The notes under the pieces: generated by a model
Seen by the model: the letters and a program-made list of their open reading frames with translations, nothing else
The model's database searches: none
What the model was told of the DNA's origin: nothing
Assembly (NCBI RefSeq): GCF_000585335.1
Contig: NZ_KK073872.1
Span: forward strand, 1,913,283 to 1,977,282
DNA length: 64,000 bases
Source of the DNA: Cloacibacillus evryensis DSM 19522
Lineage (GTDB): Bacteria; Synergistota; Synergistia; Synergistales; Synergistaceae
Direction of reading: 5' to 3'
Position numbers and translations under genes: made by a program
Shown: in pieces, positions 7,906 to 18,586 of the stretch
How positions within the stretch are numbered: position 1 is the stretch's first letter
How the letters are laid out: the number at the start of each line of letters is the position of its first letter

Positions 7906-8574
7906 TCAGGAGTATTCGGAGATAACTTCCGAGCTCCAGGAGATCAGCCTCTCCGAAGCAGCCCTGAAGTCAACGGCGCCTTGCCCGTCATGGCGCAGGG
8001 AGGCCCATAAGTCAAGCACGGCGCGGTCGCCGCCGCAAAGCAAACCGGCTAATTCCGTCATCTTTTTTACATAAAGGCCGCTCTCACAGAAATACTTCGC
8101 GCGGAGCACAAAAAAGGCCGATTTGCAGAGAGCTTCGAGGGTATCCTCGCTCTTTTCGTACAGGTAATTATGACAGCAGCCGTGATATATGGAGCAGGCC
8201 CCGTCGCGCACCGCTTTGGCCGCCGCTCCCTCGTCGAAGAGCCTGCTGAGAAACCCGAGGGAACCGTACAGCGGCACCGTGTCAAAATAGAGAAGGAACA
8301 GTTCAGAGGGGGTCCATGACAACAGTTCCCTTTCGCCTGAGATAAAACCGCAGGCGCGCTCGCCGTACGGCATCTCCGCTATTACCGCGCGGTATCTGTC
8401 AAGGCCCGCGACCGTAAGAGCCTTAAGTATCACAACGACGTCGATGTCGCTGCTCTGAGTAGCTTCTTCACGTCCGTAGCTGCCCTGAAGCCCCACGAAG
8501 AGAAGCCCCCCTCCGTAGACGCCGAGCAGTTTATCCGTCAGTTCCGCGCTCCAGCGCTTTATATCGATCTGCAT
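7906..8574 (-). CDS. Nucleotidyltransferase-domain protein
   Basis: The 222-residue protein has the minimal nucleotidyltransferase fold signature GLQGSYGREEATQSSDIDVV (GS-x9-DxD), followed by a mostly helical C-terminal half of the kind that binds substrate. Relatives include aminoglycoside-adenylyltransferase-like and toxin-antitoxin MNT proteins; the size and the C-terminal region do not match a specific named enzyme. It lies alone between the alcohol dehydrogenase remnant and the tRNA genes. ATG 8574 is the likely start. Molecular substrate unknown. Confidence 0.7.
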   Translation of the reverse strand: MQIDIKRWSAELTDKLLGVYGGGLLFVGLQGSYGREEATQSSDIDVVVILKALTVAGLDRYRAVIAEMPYGERACGFISGERELLSWTPSELFLLYFDTVPLYGSLGFLSRLFDEGAAAKAVRDGACSIYHGCCHNYLYEKSEDTLEALCKSAFFVLRAKYFCESGLYVKKMTELAGLLCGGDRAVLDLWASLRHDGQGAVDFRAASERLISWSSEVISEYS

Positions 8575-8661
8575 ACGGCCGTCTCCTCACCCTTGCATTG
8601 AATATTCATCAGCTTACAAAAAACGCAGTCGCCTTGAGGCAACTGCGTTATGTTTGAAAAA

Positions 8662-8737
8662 TGGCAGTCCCAAGGGGATTCGAACCCCTGCCGTCGCCGT
8701 GAAAGGGCGATGTCCTAGACCTCTAGACGATGGGACC
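8662..8737 (-). tRNA. tRNA-Glu (TTC)
   Basis: The minus strand folds as a full cloverleaf: acceptor GGTCCCA, anticodon stem TCGCC/GGCGA with loop CTTTCAC (anticodon TTC), T-loop GGTTCGAATCC and an encoded CCA end. It is co-transcribed with tRNA-Lys, 7 bases away. Confidence 0.96.
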
Positions 8738-8744
8738 GTCAAAA

Positions 8745-8820
8745 TGGTGAGCCGTCCGGGACTTGAACCCGGGACACCCGGATTAAAAGTCCGGTGCTCT
8801 GCCAACTGAGCTAACGGCTC
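8745..8820 (-). tRNA. tRNA-Lys (TTT)
   Basis: A cloverleaf with acceptor GAGCCGT/ACGGCTC, anticodon loop CTTTTAA (anticodon TTT), T-loop GGTTCAAGTCC and an encoded CCA end. It is the first gene of the two-tRNA unit. Confidence 0.96.
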
Positions 8821-8841
8821 ACTCAAGTATCACGAGGAGAT

Positions 8842-8869
8842 ATTTTACAGCATTTTAGGATTTTGTCAA
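8842..8869 (-). promoter_or_regulatory. Promoter of the tRNA-Lys/tRNA-Glu unit
   Basis: On the minus strand TTGACA (8864-8869) and TAAAAT (8842-8847) are spaced by 16 bases, just upstream of tRNA-Lys. The target duplication of the ISNCY-like element begins at the very next base (8870), so the core promoter is intact but anything further upstream has been moved away. Confidence 0.75.
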
Positions 8870-8886
8870 TATACTTATTTTGACGA
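8870..8886. repeat. Target-site duplication of the ISNCY-like element, left copy
   Basis: TATACTTATTTTGACGA, identical to 10290-10306, abuts the left end of the element. Confidence 0.88.
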
Positions 8887-10289
8887 TGTCAATAGCCAGA
8901 GAAAAAGTCACCCCAAATGGTCAAAGAAAATGTCACTATTCCTTTGAATTATGGTATCATCCTTGGTAGTCACATTTGTAGATCTGCCCCGCCAGGGGTG
9001 GTCTGAAGCAGGTTTGTGTGGTGACACAACACCTGCTTTTTTCTTTGAATCACTATGGGTCGCTTTTTTCGGCATCTCCACCTGTTTCATCAATATAGCC
9101 CTGTCGTTACGCATGATGTATATCTCTCCTTTAACGGTCTGTCTAACTTCAACGGTGCTTCCTGGAGTCATGTATATACTGCCGTCAACCGGAATATATA
9201 TCCGACTGTTGTAAGATATAGTGTTTCCGCCGCCTATCTTTCTTTCACAGCGCAGAACAAAGACCAGATCCAGATCAATTCTCTTGTCGAATTTGAGATA
9301 CACAGAGTTTTCTACTTTTGGTTCAACGGAAAATCTGGCGTTGTAATCATCCAGAAAGAGTGGGAGGAAGCTATTAGCCTCTTCAATGTTCCTGATTCCA
9401 TTGAGCCTGAGTTCCGCCGCAAGCCTGTCCTGAAAAGTATTCCACAGCCGTTCTATACGTCCTTTAGCCTGGGGCGTATTGGCAAATATCTGCTTTATGC
9501 CTAAATCATTCAGTGCATGGCCAAAATTCGACAGGTGAATTGATACGCCTTTCAATTCGTCTTCGAGGGTCAGCTCCTTAGGAGACTTGAATATCGTGTG
9601 CCTGTCGCTGTAAATATAAAGGGGCAGTCCATAATCCCTTATACCCATCTTTATAGCCTCCGCATATCCGACAAAACATTCACTCTCTATGAAGAATGCA
9701 CCGGTAACAATACCTGCGGCATCGTCCATAAAAGCATGCAGGGTTGCACTATCTCCATCTTTGCCAAACCACTTATGGCTGCTCGCGTCTGTCTGCCATA
9801 ACATGCCGGACGATTCCTTCCTTTGCCTCGGACGATGTGCTTTGGGCTTTTTATTTACCGACCTCTTACTCCTTATTCCCTCCAACTTCAGAATACGAGA
9901 CACCGACGACCGGCTGATACTGATACATTCCCTTTCATTAAGATGTTCGGTAAAATGAGAGATATTAAAGTCATAATACCTTTCCTTAAAAAGACTCACT
10001 ACCTCCCCTCTGACCTCATCGGTAATCGCATGGACGGGATTCCTACCACGATTACCGTGAACCAACCCTTGTGCTCCTTCCTGTAAAAACTTCTTCTTGA
10101 TTCTGATAAACTGCCTGACGCAAACACCGAGCAGCTCCGACGCATCTTTGTTAGTCAATCCTCCTGATAATGCGATACTCAACACCTCAACGCGCCTTAC
10201 TTCCTTCTTCGTCATTGTCACTAGCTCCTGGCTCATAGTGACATTTTCTCAGATCTGTTATGGAGTGACTTTATCTCTGAGCAATAACA
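8887..10289 (-). mobile_element. ISNCY-like insertion sequence, complete
   Basis: The element is 1403 bp and has imperfect 28-bp inverted ends (8887-8914 and 10262-10289; 21 of 28 bases match) sharing AGTCAC and GAGA blocks. A perfect 17-bp direct repeat flanks it. It carries one transposase gene, whose stop codon lies inside the left inverted repeat. It sits between the tRNA promoter and the DUF501 gene. Intact ends and duplication suggest a fairly recent, possibly active insertion. Confidence 0.88.
8908..10215 (-). CDS. ISNCY-type (ISDol1-like) transposase
   Basis: A DDE transposase of about 435 residues. An N-terminal helix-turn-helix (KDASELLGVCVRQFIRIKKK) and a second DNA-binding region precede an integrase core with Asp in MLWQTDASSHKWFG, Asp in LYIYSDRHTIF and Glu in TPQAKGRIERLWNTFQ. 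The C-terminal region is a beta-rich tail typical of this group. ATG 10215 is preferred over 10236 because AGGAGC lies 9 bases upstream. The frame is intact, so the element could be active. The family label ISNCY is from memory of the motifs; the DDE assignment itself is secure. Confidence 0.88.
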   Translation of the reverse strand: MTKKEVRRVEVLSIALSGGLTNKDASELLGVCVRQFIRIKKKFLQEGAQGLVHGNRGRNPVHAITDEVRGEVVSLFKERYYDFNISHFTEHLNERECISISRSSVSRILKLEGIRSKRSVNKKPKAHRPRQRKESSGMLWQTDASSHKWFGKDGDSATLHAFMDDAAGIVTGAFFIESECFVGYAEAIKMGIRDYGLPLYIYSDRHTIFKSPKELTLEDELKGVSIHLSNFGHALNDLGIKQIFANTPQAKGRIERLWNTFQDRLAAELRLNGIRNIEEANSFLPLFLDDYNARFSVEPKVENSVYLKFDKRIDLDLVFVLRCERKIGGGNTISYNSRIYIPVDGSIYMTPGSTVEVRQTVKGEIYIMRNDRAILMKQVEMPKKATHSDSKKKAGVVSPHKPASDHPWRGRSTNVTTKDDTIIQRNSDIFFDHLG

Positions 10290-10306
10290 TATACTTATTT
10301 TGACGA
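10290..10306. repeat. Target-site duplication of the ISNCY-like element, right copy
   Basis: TATACTTATTTTGACGA, identical to 8870-8886. Bases 10307-10374 show no gene. Confidence 0.88.
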
Positions 10307-10374
10307 CCCCGCCGTGAATCATCAGACGGACGCCGCAGCAGAGCGCGGCACTCCGGCTGTGCCGTAAGGCCTGC

Positions 10375-11007
10375 CTAGGCTTCCCGCCCTGCCTTGAGCA
10401 GCGTCAGCGCCTTTGCGCAGCGCCCGGCGGCGCAGTCCTGCGCACCGATCTTTTCCGCAAGCCATTCCCCGGCGGGATGGCCGCCCATGCCAAGCCACGT
10501 GGCGGTTTGCAGATGGAGGCACTTTACCGCCCGCGGCGCGTCCCGCCAGTTTATGCCGCCCACGCCGAGTTCGGCAAGCGAACGCCGCATCCCGACGCTC
10601 ATGCCGGAGAACGCGGGGGCTGCTTCTCCGCCGGCAAGCGACAGGCGCAGCTTCGCGTAATCCAGGTGCATCTTTGCCACCGCCTCAGGCATCGCGCCGA
10701 AGAGCTCTTCCAGCTCCGCAATCCGCTGCTCCGACTCAAGTTCACCGCAGCGATGGTCAAGAAACGGGCATGTTAGCCAGAAAACGGTCGGAAATGGCAT
10801 CCCCGACGACGAGATAGGCGATGAGACGACGACCTGCGGAAAACCATGGCGGCAGCGCCGCGCCACCGCCAGCACGGCGGAGGTGTCAAATTTCCTGCCC
10901 TTCGTCTGCTCGCACAGTATGGGGAGGTCCTCCTCCCGCAGGTCCGTCCAAAAGGCCGGAAGAGCGTACTCTTCCGGCCCAGTCTCTTTTATTGTATGAC
11001 CTGTCAC
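10375..11007 (-). CDS. DUF501 family protein
   Basis: A 210-residue cytoplasmic protein with the DUF501 signatures VARRCRHGFPQVVVSSP, PFPTVFWLTCPFL and GGINWRDAPRAVKCLHLQTA, plus conserved Cys and His residues that could bind a metal. The family's biochemical role is not established; members often lie near cell-division or glycolytic genes in other bacteria. It starts with GTG one base after the stop of the S1-domain gene, so the two are probably translated together from one mRNA. Confidence 0.85.
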   Translation of the reverse strand: MTGHTIKETGPEEYALPAFWTDLREEDLPILCEQTKGRKFDTSAVLAVARRCRHGFPQVVVSSPISSSGMPFPTVFWLTCPFLDHRCGELESEQRIAELEELFGAMPEAVAKMHLDYAKLRLSLAGGEAAPAFSGMSVGMRRSLAELGVGGINWRDAPRAVKCLHLQTATWLGMGGHPAGEWLAEKIGAQDCAAGRCAKALTLLKAGREA

Positions 11008-11008
11008 G

Positions 11009-11431
11009 TTACTTCTTTCCGGAAGTCCCGCCGCCTGCGCGGCGTTTCGTTCCGCGGGGGTCTTTGCATTTGCTGTTCAGGTCAGCTATCTTTTCGTCGC
11101 TGAATTTGAGAAAGTTCGTCAGCTTCTTTTCAAAATCCTCTTCACGATGTACCGGCGGGCGGACCTCTTTTACCTGCAGAGCCTTGATCGACAAATCGAT
11201 ACGGCCTTTATCGTCGATCTTTATGACCTTTGCTGTGATTTTTTTACCCTGTTCGAGAACATCTTCTACTTTCTTCACATAGTTGTGGGAGAGCTCTGAG
11301 ATATGTACCATGGCCTTCTGCCCTGATTCAAGTCTTACAAAGGCCCCGTATGGAGCGACATGTTCTACCGTGCCGCTTACTGTTTCTCCCACGCTTACCG
11401 CCGGTGCTGCTGCAGCCGCCTTCTCTGCCAT
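11009..11431 (-). CDS. S1-domain RNA-binding protein (YabR/GSP13-like)
   Basis: A single S1 domain occupies about residues 12-85 (VGETVSGTVEHVAPYGAFVR, KAMVHISELSHNYV, and DKGRIDLSIKAL), followed by a charged tail ending in KRRAGGGTSGKK. Small S1 proteins of this type associate with ribosomes or RNA; their exact role varies. The preferred start is ATG 11431, with GGAGGT 12 bases upstream. An upstream in-frame start (11482) would add 17 residues unlike the family. It is the first gene of a pair with DUF501. Confidence 0.82.
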   Translation of the reverse strand: MAEKAAAAAPAVSVGETVSGTVEHVAPYGAFVRLESGQKAMVHISELSHNYVKKVEDVLEQGKKITAKVIKIDDKGRIDLSIKALQVKEVRPPVHREEDFEKKLTNFLKFSDEKIADLNSKCKDPRGTKRRAGGGTSGKK

Positions 11432-11543
11432 CTGTGGTTTCTGACCTCCAAAATTTGTTTTAAAAGACAATAATACTCTCAAGCCCTTTTAAGACTATGA
11501 AGCGAATTGTACCATATTTTTTAATTTAAGTATTGCGAAAGAG

Positions 11544-11906
11544 TTATTTCAGCGCTCTTTCTATCGCCTCGGCGACGCGTTCCGATTGGAGCGGCTTGAT
11601 AAAAAAGTCCGAGGCCCCCGCCCTGATCGCCTCTATCACCTGGTTCTGCTGGTTCATTGCGCTGACCATCACCACTTTGGCATGCGGGTGCTCGTTTTTT
11701 ATCGCTTTGAGCGCCGCGATCCCGTCCATCTCCGGCATAGCGATATCGAGCGTTACCACGTCCGGGTGGAGCTCATTGTACATCCGTACGGCCTCTTCAC
11801 CGTTTTCAGCCTCGCCTACAACGTCGTATCCGTCTCTTATGAGTATGTCCTTAAGGATCATACGCATGTGTGTGGAGTCTTCCGCTATCAGCACTGTAGC
11901 CTTCAT
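11544..11906 (-). CDS. CheY-like single-domain response regulator
   Basis: A stand-alone receiver domain of 120 residues with the full active site: acidic pair Glu9-Asp10, phosphoacceptor Asp54 (VTLDIAMPEMDG), Ser82 in the switch position and Lys104 (FFIKPLQ). There is no output domain, so it acts through protein contact, for example on the flagellar switch or another kinase pathway. It lies 28 bases downstream of codY in the same direction and may be co-transcribed with it. No chemotaxis kinase is in the window. Confidence 0.9.
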   Translation of the reverse strand: MKATVLIAEDSTHMRMILKDILIRDGYDVVGEAENGEEAVRMYNELHPDVVTLDIAMPEMDGIAALKAIKNEHPHAKVVMVSAMNQQNQVIEAIRAGASDFFIKPLQSERVAEAIERALK

Positions 11907-11934
11907 CTTTGCCGCTCCTTTCTTATTTTTCTTA

Positions 11935-12768
11935 TTATCTGGCCGCTATTCCAAGCTCCTCAAGGAAGAGGGGGCTCAGCACCTTGATGTAGGTACCCTT
12001 CATTCCAAGGCTTCTGCTCTCTATTATACCCGCACTTCCCAGTTTTCTCAGCGCGTTCACGATGACGCTCCTGGTAACTCCGACTCTGTCCGCGACTTTG
12101 CTGGCAACGACGACGCCCTCGGGGCCTCCGAGGTCTTCGATGATGTGGCGGACGGATTCCACCTCGGAGTATGAAAGGGCGCGCATCGCCATTTGAACGA
12201 CGAGGCGTTCGCGTCCGCGCTCTTCTATCGATTTTCCGCGGTCGTTAAGTATCTCAAGGCCGACGACCGTCGAAAGGTACTCGGCGAGTACGAGGTCGCG
12301 GGTGTCGAACTGGCAGCCGAAGCGGGCGAGTATAAGGGTGCCCAGCCTATCGCCGGCGCCGTTGATCGGTACGATCAGGACGTGCTTGTTGGAGTAGGCG
12401 CAGGGCTGGTCGGCATAGGCGCAGAGGCCGTGGTCTGTGTGGTTGAGGACCGATTCGTGGAACTGGTTCACCTTTTCGACATAGGGAGCCGGCATTGCCC
12501 CATTTATGAGGATCTCCGCCATTATCGGGCAGTCATATTCGCTGACCCAGGCGTAGCCGAGTATCCTTCCCTCTCTGTTTATCACGTAGACGTTGGCGGC
12601 CGAGAGGTCGGACATCAATCTAGCGAGTTTCGGGTAGTCGGGCGTGCCCCTGTCTTTTCTGGCCTGCAGCACGCGGCTGACGACGCGGGTCTTTTCAAGC
12701 AAGTCCTGCATTGCTGACTGGTTCATTATTTTAGGACGGTTTTCGATAAGTTCTTTCGGCGTATCCAT
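11935..12768 (-). CDS. codY: GTP- and branched-chain-amino-acid-sensing regulator CodY
   Basis: CodY represses stationary-phase and nutrient genes when GTP and branched-chain amino acids are plentiful. The 277-residue protein has the N-terminal GAF domain (MSDLSAANVYVINREGRILG, ILINGAMPAPYVEKVNQF) and the C-terminal winged helix with VASKVADRVGVTRSVIVNAL, RKLGSAGIIESRSLGMKGTY. CodY is best known from Bacillota, so its presence beside an outer-membrane porin fits a diderm such as a synergistote. ATG 12768 follows GGGAGG. The gene order xerC-codY matches Bacillus, except that hslVU, which normally lies between them, is absent. Confidence 0.95.
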   Translation of the reverse strand: MDTPKELIENRPKIMNQSAMQDLLEKTRVVSRVLQARKDRGTPDYPKLARLMSDLSAANVYVINREGRILGYAWVSEYDCPIMAEILINGAMPAPYVEKVNQFHESVLNHTDHGLCAYADQPCAYSNKHVLIVPINGAGDRLGTLILARFGCQFDTRDLVLAEYLSTVVGLEILNDRGKSIEERGRERLVVQMAMRALSYSEVESVRHIIEDLGGPEGVVVASKVADRVGVTRSVIVNALRKLGSAGIIESRSLGMKGTYIKVLSPLFLEELGIAAR

Positions 12769-12805
12769 TAAAATTGCCTCCCTGATTTCTTTCTATATAC
12801 AAAGA

Positions 12806-13708
12806 CTATAATTCTCCGTCTTCCAGCGCTCTGGGGTGTGCCTCCAGATAACTCTTTTTGATCTGCTCGGATGTGATCAGCAGATATCTCTGCGTCGACG
12901 CGATGCTCTCGTGTCCGAGCATCTCCTGCACGACGTGGAGCGGCGCTCCGTTTTCCAGCATGTGCGTCGCGCAGCTGTGGCGCAGCGTATGCGGCGTCAC
13001 TCCGTGCAGCCCGACGCGTGCCGCGGCGCGCAGCACTATACGGTCTACGGTGCGGACCGTAAGGCGTTCGGCCCCCTTGGCGGAGAGAAATACCGGGGCC
13101 GCACCGTCAACGCAGGTGACGTCGCGCCAATCTTCCAGCAGCTTCTTCAGCGGCGCGCCGATCGGCACGAGGCGTTCTTTGTCGCCCTTGCCCATAACGC
13201 GCAGCATCCGCTCGTCAAGCTCCACCATGTTCCAGTTGAGCCCGATCAGCTCCGACACGCGCAGCCCGGCCCCGTACATCAGCTCAAGCACGAGCCTGTC
13301 GCGCCGGAAGCTCTTCGAGCCCTCCTCCGGCCCCTCCGTGAGCAGCTTGTCGATCTGCTCATATGAAAGAGCGCGCGGCAGCGCCTCGGACTTCTTGGGG
13401 CCCTTCAGCCCCAGCGAAGGGTCTTCGGCGATCAAACCGCGCCAGCAGAGCCACGCCGTAAAACCGCGTACCGCCGAGAGCCTTCTTGAAGCGGTGGTCT
13501 TTTCCTCGCCTACTCCAAGTATACTGCTTAAGAAAATCCGTATCGCGCGCGTATCTATTTCACGCACATCGGTAATTCCCTGATTGGAAAGATAGCCTTT
13601 GAAATGCGAGAGGTCTATCTTATAGTTTACCGTTGTATGTTTAGATTTTCCCAGTGATGTCAAATACTCAATATAAGCATCGATATTATCAGATATATTT
13701 TCCATCAT
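12806..13708 (-). CDS. xerC: Tyrosine recombinase XerC/XerD type
   Basis: A site-specific recombinase that resolves chromosome dimers, 300 residues long. The SAM-like N-terminal domain (residues 1-90) is followed by the catalytic domain with every active-site residue visible: Arg in YGAGLRVSELIGL, Lys in MGKGDKERLVPIG, HxxR in TPHTLRHSCATHML, His in LGHESIASTQRY and the nucleophilic Tyr at the end of that motif. Its place between trmFO and codY is the usual xerC position in Bacillota. Whether it partners a XerD elsewhere or acts alone cannot be seen here. Confidence 0.9.
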   Translation of the reverse strand: MMENISDNIDAYIEYLTSLGKSKHTTVNYKIDLSHFKGYLSNQGITDVREIDTRAIRIFLSSILGVGEEKTTASRRLSAVRGFTAWLCWRGLIAEDPSLGLKGPKKSEALPRALSYEQIDKLLTEGPEEGSKSFRRDRLVLELMYGAGLRVSELIGLNWNMVELDERMLRVMGKGDKERLVPIGAPLKKLLEDWRDVTCVDGAAPVFLSAKGAERLTVRTVDRIVLRAAARVGLHGVTPHTLRHSCATHMLENGAPLHVVQEMLGHESIASTQRYLLITSEQIKKSYLEAHPRALEDGEL

Positions 13709-13883
13709 GAACGGTATTTTAACAGGAAAATTGTAAATATCAAGCGGAATTTTAAGAAAATTCGCAAGTAACTGTACAATGTGTACGATTTAACAAACTC
13801 GTTACGGCAGAAGGCGGGCAAAGGCGGCCAAAAAGCCGGGCCGCGGCGGGCTCCGCCGCCGCATGGTCCGGCTCGGTCGAGTT

Positions 13884-15204
13884 CTATTGATCCGGAAACA
13901 ATCCCTTATTTTCCGCGATCAGTTTTTCCACGGCGGCCAGGGAGCGCGCTGCATAAGCCTCGCAGCGTTCGGTCCTTTTGCGTATTTTTTTCCCGTGCAG
14001 GCGCGGGAAGATGCCAAGGTTGACGTTCATCGGCTGGAAGCTCTTCGGCAGCGCCGTCCTCAGATAGTTCAGAAGGGAGCCGACAGCGGTCTCCGGCGGA
14101 AAATCGATCATCGGCCGGCCGCTGAGCCGCAAATATGCGAATATCGCCGCGGCAAGCCCCATCGCCGTGCTCTCCATGTATCCCTCCACGCCGGATGCTT
14201 GCCCGGCGATAAAGAGCGCCTCGCGCCCGTTGAAGCGAAGGTAAGGGTCAAGCACCTTCGGAGCGCAGACGAAGAGGTTGCGGTGCATCACGCCCTTGCG
14301 TACAAATTCGGCCTCTCTGAGCGCTGGGATGAGCCTGAACACGCGTTCCTGTTCGCCCCATTTCAGGTTTGTCTGAAAACCTACGATGTTGAACAGGGTC
14401 CCGTCCTCGTTGTCCTGACGCAGCTGTACGACGGCGCAGGGCTCTTCGCCGCCGTTCGCCGCCTCGAAACCTACCGGGCGCAGCGGGCCGAACAGCAGCG
14501 TCTTCTCACCGCGCTTGGCGATGACCTCTACCGGCAGGCAGCCGTCAAAATGGCGCATCTGCTCTTCCTCAAAATCATGGCGCGGCGCGGTCTCGGCATT
14601 GACGAGTTCCTTCCAGAAGACAGCGTACTCTTCTTCGTTCATTGGGCAGTTTATATAGTCCCCCTCCGTGCCGTAACGGTTGGCGCGAAAGGCTTTAGTC
14701 ATATCAACGGTGCTTACGTCGACGATCGGCGCGACCGCGTCGTAAAAATAAAGGAAATCCTCTCCCGTGAGCGCCGCGAGCGCCCGCGCCATCGGCGCGC
14801 TTGTGAGCGGCCCCGTGGCGATTATCGCCGGCTCTTCGGGTATCTCCGTCAGTTCTTCGCGCGCCAGCTCGATATTCGGGTGGTTAGCGACGCTGCTGTC
14901 GATGAGATGCGCGAAGACCTCCCGGTCCACCGCAAGCGCGTTGCCGGCTGGTACGCGGCTCGCCTCCGCGCAGCGCATGATGAGGCTGCCCATACGTTTA
15001 AGTTCTGCCTTCAGGATGCCGGCCGGGGTCGTCGGCCTGTCGCCGCCGAGGGAATTGCTGCAGACGAGCTCGCCGAGCAGCGGCGTCTCGTGCGCGGGGG
15101 TCATCTTTAGGGGGCGCATTTCGCAGATGCGGACGCGCACGCCGCGCTCCGCAAGCTGCCAGGCGGCTTCGGAGCCGGCAAGTCCGCCGCCGGCTACGGT
15201 CACA

Positions 15205-15221
<17 letters not shown>
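13884..15221 (-). CDS. trmFO: Methylenetetrahydrofolate-tRNA uracil-5 methyltransferase TrmFO
   Basis: TrmFO makes ribothymidine at position 54 of tRNA using methylene-tetrahydrofolate and FAD. The 445-residue protein begins with the FAD motif VTVAGGGLAGSEAAWQLAER, then has LLGELVCSNSLGGDRPTTPA, and ends with a typical C-terminus (NVNLGIFPRLHGKKIRKR). ATG 15221 overlaps the last 17 bases of topA in another frame, so translation is probably coupled. The longer in-frame extension upstream is simply topA antiframe and was discarded. The 175-base gap to xerC holds GC-rich inverted repeats only. Confidence 0.95.
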
Positions 15222-17466
<2,245 letters not shown>

Positions 17467-17485
17467 CGTTGCGGACACCTCTTTC

Positions 17486-18586
17486 TTACAAATTACCCTT
17501 TACGCTGTATCGTCCAGGCGCGGACATAAAAACAATCCCTTTTGCGGATAAGAGTGCAATATTTTTTAAAAGGTCAGCGGGGCTCATTTTAACGGCAAGC
17601 GATAGGTTGTCAATCGTCATCGCCCCGTTTTCCGCGAGAAAATTGAAAATTCTCTTCTCTTCGCCGGATATCCCCGCGCCTTCCGGGCCTTTCTTTTCCG
17701 GCGGCGAGGCGGCAATGTCAATGCCGCAGGCGTCGAGGAATATCTCCTCGCCGATATATGGGTAAGCCCCGTCGTATATCAGGCGGTTCGTTCCCTCAGA
17801 ATTGGCGCCGTATATCTGCCCCGGCACTGCCCATATCTCGCGGCCGAGTTCCAGCGCGAGACGCGCCGTGATCATCGATCCGCTTTTGAGCGGGGCCTCC
17901 ACCACCACGACCTTTTCCGAGAGCGCGGCGACTATCCGGTTGCGCTGAGGAAAGTGCCACGGCTCGCCGTTCGCTCCGAGAGGAAACTCGGATATCAGCG
18001 CGCCGCGTTCGGCGATCCGCTCAAACAGTTTTTTATTGGCCGCGGGGTAGACCAGATCGATGCCGGTGCCAAGCACGGCGAAGGTCTCCCCTCCGCCGCC
18101 GCAGCAGGCCTCCTGCGAACAGCCGTCGACGCCCCAGGCGCCGCCGCTTATCAGTATGATATCATGTTTCGCGCAGGCGGCCCCTATACGCATAGAGACC
18201 TCTCTGCCGTAGCGGCTCATGCGGCGGGTGCCGACGACGCCGATTTTCTTTTTATCGGGCAGTTTTTTTGCGCCGCCTTTCCAGTAGAGCACCAGAGGGG
18301 CGTCTTTAAGGTCAAACAGCTCTTGCGGATAGTCGCCGTCGTCCACCGTCAGCAGCCGCGCGCCAAGCTTACCGGCGCGCTCAAGCTCGCGCTCCGCCCA
18401 GGCGGCGTCGTTGGCGGCGCGTATTTTCGCGAGGCTCTTTTCGCTGAAGACCTCTTGAGCGACGTCTGTTTTTGCCGGATTCCAGAGCTCGCGCGGCTCG
18501 GCCCCGCGCAAAAGGAATTTCGCGAGCGCGGCGGCGTTGGCGTTGACGCTGTTTAGAAGCAGCATCATCTTCAGGCGGTCATCCAT
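17486..18586 (-). CDS. dprA: DNA-processing protein DprA (Smf)
   Basis: DprA binds incoming single-stranded DNA and loads RecA during natural transformation. The 366 residues show a Rossmann-like core with GVVGTRRMSRYGREVSMRIG, ISGGAWGVDGCSQEACC, FAVLGTGIDLVYPAAN and FPLGANGEPWHFPQRNRIVA, and a C-terminal winged-helix-like domain after about residue 300. Its start overlaps the end of yifB by 16 bases, and topA begins 19 bases after its stop, so all three share an mRNA. Confidence 0.94.
   Translation of the reverse strand: MDDRLKMMLLLNSVNANAAALAKFLLRGAEPRELWNPAKTDVAQEVFSEKSLAKIRAANDAAWAERELERAGKLGARLLTVDDGDYPQELFDLKDAPLVLYWKGGAKKLPDKKKIGVVGTRRMSRYGREVSMRIGAACAKHDIILISGGAWGVDGCSQEACCGGGGETFAVLGTGIDLVYPAANKKLFERIAERGALISEFPLGANGEPWHFPQRNRIVAALSEKVVVVEAPLKSGSMITARLALELGREIWAVPGQIYGANSEGTNRLIYDGAYPYIGEEIFLDACGIDIAASPPEKKGPEGAGISGEEKRIFNFLAENGAMTIDNLSLAVKMSPADLLKNIALLSAKGIVFMSAPGRYSVKGNL

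Noticed and set aside
8614-8826. A 70-codon minus-strand frame reading LAQLAEHRTFNPGVPGSSPG
   Set aside because: It is the well-known spurious translation of tRNA genes; here it runs through tRNA-Lys and tRNA-Glu.
13863-15110. Long plus-strand frames opposite trmFO and topA (also 16204-17529)
   Set aside because: They are GC-rich antisense shadows; the minus-strand genes are complete and canonical.
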